64,000 nt of DNA, from NCBI GenBank assembly GCA_914767715.1, contig OU612067.1, positions 15,317,001 through 15,381,000 of the forward strand, given 5' to 3'. The position numbers and the translations under genes are program-made. Below are positions 58,317-64,000 of the stretch, piece after piece. The stretch is from Membranipora membranacea. Taxonomy: Eukaryota > Bryozoa > Gymnolaemata > Cheilostomatida > Membraniporidae. How positions within the stretch are numbered: the stretch's first letter is position 1; the number at the start of each line of letters is the position of its first letter. A model generated the notes under the pieces. It had not been told where the DNA came from. It did no database searches and saw nothing but the letters and a program-made list of their open reading frames with translations.

Positions 58317-60870
58317 TCATTCAATAGACGGGTCGGCGCGCTCACCCAGCCTCATACACTGCCATGTATAGTCTACAAACTGAGTCTGCTGTGCTAATTT
58401 ACTCATTCTCTGATAATGCCACTCTGAAAAATGCAAAGAGTGAAAATAAGTGTTTCAAACTTCCAATCATATGCAGGGACACATTGAGTATCCTACCCAT
58501 GATTATGCCTGGTAAAATCTGACCGAGACATTGACGGTGCCCTTCATTTCATATCATGGCCTATTGAGTATAATGCAGATGCAATTCAAAAGCTATGACA
58601 AAAAATAATTTGGTCCATCTCCCCTCTCCTGTGTCCTGACGTTCAGGTTACATTACCACCACTGTACCTGTATAAGGAAGAAGACCTTCTAGTGTAGATT
58701 TAATATTTCCCAGCTCCAGTAGATCATCAGGACTGTGAATTCTCAGAACCTGATTGAGAAGTAGCTGTGCCTCGTGACAATTCTTACTGTTTGTGTTCCA
58801 ATCAACACAAAATCTCAACAACACATCTGTGTAATGTAGAAAAAGTTGTATTATATTAATTCTAGAAATACCGCAGGAGTAAATGCCACCGAAAGTTCAG
58901 GGGAACGGATAACAGACTCTTTAATTTGTCTCAGGTTAATTTGGCAGGTTGTGTTAGATGAATGGTTGAACAAATTCTCCAGTATAGATTTTGGGTGTTT
59001 GATACTTGACAATGGAGGAGGAGGATGAGGAGGATGAGGAGGATGAGGAGAAGGGGAGCAAGGGGAGGAGGAAGGGCTAAGACATGAAACCAGATCTAGA
59101 TAACATGAAGTACTTAAAAATCTGTGTCAACTTTAGATGAGAGACTGTATCATAGAGTGTCTCCTCATTCTCATTACTTAGTATCTCTATAAATATAACC
59201 ATAAATAAGAGGCTGTCAGAAATACACAGAGTTTGAATACTCACAGAATACGAAAAATACAGTATTTTTATGAATTTATTATCTAGTTGTCTTTTTTTTT
59301 TGTAAATTCTAGCTCCTCAAGTTGACCCTGACAAATCAGGTGCCTTTAAAATCTAGCTGAGATCCAATACTTTCATTAGTGTTGGATCTCAACCAGATTT
59401 CAAAGGCACCTGAGTGGTCAGTGTCAAATTTTGTCATCTCTAATGGCGGATGGCTGGGGAAGAAGATACTCATAACTTTTTGAGAGCTCATATAACTCCA
59501 TGCAAAGCTACTGGCTAGATGTTTTGATGCCACAACTCTCTATTTAAATCTTTGACTGGTGGCTTTGCTGGGCACAGCCAAGCTGTGTCAGCAGTGGTTT
59601 AGGCATGAAATGATTTTAGGGTCATGTTTGCCATATGCAAGATTTTGGGGTACTGGAGAGGAGTGTGAGACTCACGGCGGACTATATTCAGAGTATGGTG
59701 AAGTTTCTCCATGGTTAGAGCTAAACTGAGAGCCTCGTGGTATCTCCTCTCGTGTATGAGGTTAGATAACTCCTGCTTCTTTAGTAAAGATTTCTCCTGA
59801 TTCTTTCTCAGCTCTTCCACTTTTTTCACAGTTACATCCTATATGAAAATAACGTTTGCTTGCGCACTGATCAGATTGTACATTATCAATTATTAAATTA
59901 TAACATGTGTGTCTCTGATTGATAGAGAACTATATAATTCCCCTAGCCTAAGTAACTTCAAAAGAAATTTCACAGGGCCGGGAGTAATATTAGTAGGAAT
60001 GGGGTACACTGGGTAACTAGGTTAAATTTACTTTTACCAATCCATGCCCCTTAGACCAAAAGAAGTGGGCAAGGGAATTGTGGAAAAACAACTTGTCTCT
60101 ACAGTTATTTGGAATAAAAGGAACGAGAAAAACCCGCGAATTGACGAGATAATTAAATTAGCATAACTCGATACAAGGTGCGCCCTGGTACTAGATAATG
60201 CTAGAGGTAAGATAAGATAACTACAAAATATGAGGCTCAAAGGCCAGGTTAGTAAATTTTACAAGTTATTAGATAACTGCGCCATGTCACATTGCTCAAG
60301 AAAAAAGGACTTCTTTAGGTGTAAAAAACTCTATTTTTGTTTGGACAGTTACAATATAAACAGCTATGTTACCCTGCTGTTCTCTGGTAGACAAACCAAG
60401 AGGCTTGCAATGGGTACCAAAAATCAGGATCGGGTCAGGTTTAAACCCAAGTACAGGTCAGCTATCGGGTATATCTAAAAATCGGATATAGGGTATAGTA
60501 CTAGGGCGGAGTACGCAGTTATAAAAAAATTTATAACCCAAGTCAACCCAGACCATGTAATTCTCACAGGTCAAAACCGGGTTTGATACCCAGTCCAACC
60601 CTACCAAGTAACATAGACATTAAATCAAACTGGTACATTGGCTCACTTGAACACTGTTGTCCAAAGCTCCAAAACCCAAAGTCCTATAGTGGACAATATT
60701 TTGAAGATACCTTCCACAGAACTATGAGAGCTCCAGCACATCCGGTAATCATCCTATCCTGACTGTTCTTATCACATGACAGAGCCCAGCACCTCTCCTC
60801 ATGCTGCTCAAATGTCTTCTCCAGCTCGTTATCCTTAATGCTCCACAGCTTCACCAGGCCTGAGTCATCA
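58317..60870 (-). CDS. TBL3: TBL3/UTP13 homologue, C-terminal part (U3 snoRNP WD40 protein)
   Basis: Exons on the minus strand are 60870-60711 (last WD40 blade: DDSGLVKLWSIKDNELEKTF, ending LIVLWK), 59838-59676 (KKQELSNLIHERRYHEALSL, the start of the UTP13 domain) and about 59196 down to near 59100 (ILSNENEETLYDTVSHLKLT). Then come 58826-58668 (VLLRFCVDWNTNSKNCHEAQ to LLPYT) and 58423-58317 (WHYQRMSKLAQQTQFVDYTW to stop). This is a close match to my knowledge of animal TBL3, a UTP-B-type subunit needed for early 18S rRNA maturation in the nucleolus. The donor of the third exon is unclear: homology stops near 59118, but no phase-fitting GT is there; GTTTCA near 59092 would fit phase and add about 11 residues. 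Earlier WD40 exons are not visible up to 64000. The gene is therefore 5'-incomplete here or has a very long intron. Confidence 0.85.
59314..59432. mobile_element. Foldback element in a TBL3 intron, ~47-bp arms
   Basis: The sequence from about 59317 (GTTGACCCTGACAAATCAGG) is mirrored by the sequence ending about 59431, with roughly 85 per cent arm identity and a loop of about 20 bases. The core of the arms is AGGTGCCTTT and GAGATCCAA. Confidence 0.75.
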
Positions 60871-60954
60871 CTGGCGAAAATAGAGACAAATATGAAAAAC
60901 AAGGCTGTTAAAAGTGTATAATGCGAATAAAAGAAAACAACTAACATACTACTA

Positions 60955-61020
60955 TATCCCATTGGGGGAGCTTTCAATGTTGATAGTTCCAGCCCCCAGC
61001 ACCCGCGGGTGTATACCTCT
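60955..61020 (+). mobile_element. SINE family 1, 5'-truncated tail copy
   Basis: CCCATTGGGGGAGCTTTCAA through to GGGTGTATACCTCTT matches the 3' part of the 61158-61430 element. The tRNA-like head is missing, as expected for a truncated retroposon. Confidence 0.7.
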
Positions 61021-61157
61021 TCTGTGTACTCGTCTTCTGAATGACTCATGGAAAGACATGTGACAGCATGGAAAGACATGCTGACAAGCTGGACAGCAAA
61101 AAACTCACAACAAGGGATCCAAGCAATGGGCCATATAAGGCCAACAACCCTAACACG

Positions 61158-61430
61158 TACGCTGTGTTGCATAGGGTGGCATTGGTGGAGTGGAATGAGT
61201 GGAGTGAACTATGCGACGAGAGAACACAACACTGAGTAGTGAATAGCGGGCGTGATAAATAGCGCCATCAACCCATTCTTTTTTGGGGATGTGAGATGGC
61301 GCAATCGGTTACCATGCTTGCTTTTCACTGTGAGGCGATTAGTGCCACGAGAGTTGTGGGTTCGAATCCCATTGGAGGAGCTTTCAAAGTTGATTGTTCC
61401 AGCCCCCAGCACCCTCGGGTGTATACCTCT
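61158..61430 (+). mobile_element. tRNA-derived SINE, family 1
   Basis: The middle of the element looks like a tRNA gene: an A-box-like TGGCGCAATCGG at about 61296 and a B box GGTTCGAATCC about 61362, with 54 bp between their edges. A roughly 130-bp unrelated head precedes it, and a tail ends at GGTGTATACCTCTT. It matches the element at 45767-46102. Promoter-like boxes imply RNA polymerase III origin. Confidence 0.8.
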
Positions 61431-61924
61431 TCAAGTAGCCATGTGCTGCTTATAGGTAGGACCGAAACTACTTGAGTTAAAAATTTGTAACTATAATCCT
61501 GATGCACCTTTAGATACAATATTTAAACTATGTTACATGAAGGATCTCACATTGCACATCACTATTCGTGGAGCATACCAACAAGAGTTTGGATTAAGAA
61601 AGTGTATAGATGATGTATTTTCAATATAAATATTTGAGTTGCATTGACCAGAAATAAATGAAGAAAATCAGTAGGATGGGAATATGAGAGAATAAATATA
61701 ATTAGAAATGCCGCGATCATAAATGCCACAAAACTTCAGGGGTGGGGATGACATACACTCAGGTTGTCGATTGAGTTTATGATGGATGGCCAATTGGGGA
61801 TGTCATTATAAGTGCAATTTAAAATGGCTGTCCCTTCCATACCACCTATGAGGTAGTCAGCATGAGTATCGTTGTCCTATTATGTGGCAGAACTCCCCTC
61901 AATTATTGTCAGTGAATACAGCCA

Positions 61925-62097
61925 TAGAATATAGCGCAACAAACATGTTATAATTGGGGTATATGTTTATATATATGATATAAAATTGAGGGGTCCTCCC
62001 ATGCTCCTCGCTTTTTTTAACCTGGCCTCACCGGAATTTAAACTCGGACCTCTCGCGCTCTAACTGCTCAGCCACGCTGGCCCGCTGAAGCTTGCAA
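61925..62097 (-). mobile_element. tRNA-derived SINE, family 2, copy 1
   Basis: On the minus strand it begins GGCCAGCGTGGCTGAGCAGT (A-box region), then has GAGTTTAAATTCC (B-box-like), and ends in an AT-rich tail containing ATAACATGTTTG. It parallels the element at 62210-62370. Confidence 0.7.
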
Positions 62098-62169
62098 AGC
62101 TCAGTGCGAAATGATCAAGGTGTTTAATGTTGTGTTTGTAAGTAGTAATAGAAGTAAAAGAGATGATAT

Positions 62170-62370
62170 CATGTAAATAAAATCTGGCTTCACCGGGATT
62201 TGAACTCTCGCACAACAAGCATGTTATAATTGTGGTATAATTTATAAAAATAATGTGCAGTTCACATGCACCTCTTTGCTTCTTTACTGGCCCGGACCGG
62301 GATTTGAATTTGGGCTTCTTAATCTGTGATTGAGCACACTAACCATTCTGTCACAACTGCCCACTGAAGT
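62170..62370 (-). mobile_element. tRNA-derived SINE, family 2, further copies
   Basis: On the minus strand a head with GTTGTGACAGAATGGTTAGT and a B box TTCAAATCCCGGT lies at about 62360-62287. The tail with ATAACATGCTTG follows to about 62212. A separate B-box piece (GAGTTCAAATCCCGGTGAAG) at about 62206-62180 belongs to a third, fragmentary copy, so copies have inserted next to one another. Confidence 0.65.
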
Positions 62371-62397
62371 AGTCTGATTTAAAGTGAGATTCCTACT

Positions 62398-62575
62398 AGG
62401 CCATGTTTGGTATGGTTTTACAGTTTAAAGATATCAGGCTGAAAAGTTATTAGGGCATATGAAATGAAACAGCCTGTGACCTAATTGCAGTAAAACTGCT
62501 GCAAAGTCTGAAAATTGGGATCATAGTGGATCATAGTGATTAATTGCCTTCACCTAACAACTGTGATCTACTATG
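62398..62575 (-). repeat. Dispersed repeat, copy 3 (inverted)
   Basis: Matches 2163-2336 in reverse orientation, including the GGCCATGTTTGGTATGGTTT start and a decayed CATAGTGGATCATAGTG palindrome half. The element is therefore present in both orientations within 64 kb. Confidence 0.75.
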
Positions 62576-63162
62576 TTCCTTGCTAAAAAAAATTGAAAAA
62601 CTAAAATGCTATTTTCCCCAATTTTTTTTTAATGGTTATTATTTTTTTTGCCCTATGAGCTCACAATATTTGATTTACTGGGGTAATATATCCACTTTTC
62701 TAATAGGACTGACCCTCTAAGTTGGGGATGAATGGGTAAGGTTAGCTGTTGTGTAATTTTGGTCATTTATTCTTTTTTCACGCTTTAAAGGCTTTTAATA
62801 ACTTTGATTCAGCCATTTCTTCTGTTTTTTCTAAAAAAAACACTTTGAAAAAATGTTATGAGGCACTGGATAGGGGATTCTATTTATTTTATATACACAT
62901 AAACGCAAAACTAAAGTTTTGTGGACAACATCACATCAAAGAAAAAAGATTTCACGCTGAAGCTGTTAAATTTTTCCAATCAATAACTTGGCGCTTCCGT
63001 ATTTGTTGTGTACTATTATGCTTTGCTACATTTAGATTGTTTAAGTGGCTTCAATTGTAAAGAATTTGCAGTATTTGTAAGTTGCAGAATTAATCACCTA
63101 TTAAGTCAAAATGTCTCTAAACAAAATGCTCTCGTTTATCATCATCATCACACTATTATTTT

Positions 63163-63254
63163 CATCTATATCTATATCTATATCTATATCTATATCTATA
63201 TCTATATCTATATCTATATCTATATCTATATCTATATCTATATCTATATCTATA
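63163..63254 (+). repeat. (TATATC)n hexanucleotide microsatellite
   Basis: About fifteen perfect copies of a 6-bp ATCTAT unit. Open frames in several phases on both strands (alternating Ile-Ser, Ile-Tyr and Ile-Asp) are artefacts of the repeat. Confidence 0.98.
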
Positions 63255-63436
63255 CGCCGAATCATCAACTTTAGGCAACATTCTCTAGCCAGCAGTGAGT
63301 CCAAATTTTTTTTAACATTTGTTTGCAGCATTCAGATTAAGTGAAAAGGCCAGTCTGATACCTGACTGATCAGTATCTGATGGCTGAAGTATTGAATTGG
63401 TCTGCAGAAACTCACATGCTTACTGGTTAAAGCTTC

Positions 63437-63833
63437 AGAGGTTGCTACAGCTTTGTTTAAATGGGATGCACGATCCTATTGCGGATGCGCTAACCAGAAG
63501 AATACTATCGGAGCAACCAAGTAGGTCCACTAAGATGAAGTTAAAGCAAATTTAAAGAACATCTGTTATCATATATAATACTGCTACTATGAGTATTTTA
63601 AAATGATTTCAATGTTCATAACATTTAAGATTTTCAGTTGACTTAGCCTCCTTTTATGTACCATTATAGTCATATCAATAGTTTCAAATTTTCTCTATTT
63701 GATTATTTTCTAGAGTCAATTCAGGAGATTCTAAGTCAAAGTCAAACAATGTCAAGGTGGCTCCCTCCGTGTTGAGTTTTGTGGATCCATGGGCCTTATA
63801 TCAACCAAGGGACAAGCTCCTGAATTATGAATA
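63437..63833 (+). CDS. Possible terminal exons of an unrecognised plus-strand gene
   Basis: Two segments fit: about 63437-63512 (acceptor CTTCAG; RLLQLCLNGMHDPIADALTR) and about 63719-63833 (acceptor TCTAGAG; VAPSVLSFVDPWALYQPRDK, stop TAG). They join in phase through a GTAGGT donor. The reading looks protein-like, but all three frames of the second segment hold stops and a GTAAGT donor follows directly. It could equally be untranslated or chance. I do not recognise the product. Confidence 0.3.
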
Positions 63834-64000
63834 GAGGTAAGTAGCAAGCAGTTTCATGTATACAAGCCATAATAATATGCCCTGGGTGTGCCGGCTCTTC
63901 TAAATTTATGATCATGAATTTATCACCTCATTTGATATGCAGTTCTTATGGATTTGTTTGGTGAGTTGTGATCTGATAAAATTCACACATCATTTTTTGA

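Noticed and set aside
60871-61172. Upstream extension of the TBL3 WD40 exon
   Set aside because: The open frame continues past the acceptor at 60870 into SINE sequence; WD40 similarity begins exactly at the acceptor.
61980-62370. Minus-strand tRNA genes
   Set aside because: A and B boxes are present, but acceptor stems do not pair and tails are AT-rich; these are SINE copies.
63008-63344. ORFs on both strands across the (TATATC)n microsatellite
   Set aside because: Ile-Ser, Ile-Tyr and Ile-Asp repeats are artefacts of the hexanucleotide repeat.

Overview
This is animal nuclear DNA. It is AT-rich, its genes are split by many GT-AG introns, and it carries CR1/L2-like non-LTR retrotransposon pieces, tRNA-derived SINEs, hairpin (foldback) elements and an intron-containing tRNA-Arg gene. 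An extracellular-domain-shuffled receptor with a tyrosine-motif tail, mostly small introns and a DUF6729-family gene suggest an aquatic invertebrate. A sponge fits best in my judgement, but that is inference.

Layout: (1) 0.25-5.7 kb, minus: 3' part of an unrecognised multi-exon gene, with a possible 35-nt intron. (2) 9.08 kb: tRNA-Arg(UCU) with a 13-nt intron. (3) 9.4-19.2 kb, plus: a cluster of six CCAAT boxes, then an intact 16-exon gene (1,474 aa deduced) of the DUF6729 / transposase-like family, with a recently amplified 32-residue tandem repeat. (4) 19.2-25 kb: repeat field with tandem repeats, a 481-bp duplication, a 65-bp perfect-arm hairpin and other foldbacks. (5) 25.1-27.4 kb: a decayed non-LTR retrotransposon. 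(6) 29.2-37.5 kb, plus: a complete aromatic-amino-acid decarboxylase gene (511 aa deduced), with a CRE-like site, a TATA box and two 5' UTR exons. (7) 38.4-42.8 kb: retrotransposon tails, an 8-bp minisatellite, a large inverted repeat, and a minus-strand beta-propeller-like gene broken by two mutually compensating frameshifts. (8) 44.2-49.8 kb, minus: a nine-exon type I membrane receptor (673 aa), signal peptide-FN2-CUB-CCP-CUB-Ser/Thr stalk-TM-tail with five or more tyrosine motifs. (9) 49.9-58.3 kb: mostly gene-poor, with one reverse-transcriptase fragment. (10) 58.3-60.9 kb, minus: the 3' end of TBL3/UTP13, a small-subunit rRNA-processing WD40 protein. (11) 60.9-64 kb: two SINE families, a dispersed palindromic repeat, a hexanucleotide microsatellite and possible plus-strand exons at the right edge.

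The genes do not form an operon-like system; they are independent eukaryotic units. The most novel objects are the intact DUF6729 gene with its CCAAT promoter and the FN2/CUB/CCP receptor. The decarboxylase has residues pointing to DOPA/tryptophan-type rather than histidine substrates. Exon joins were deduced by eye from splice consensus plus reading phase; every junction quoted as phase-consistent was checked arithmetically.
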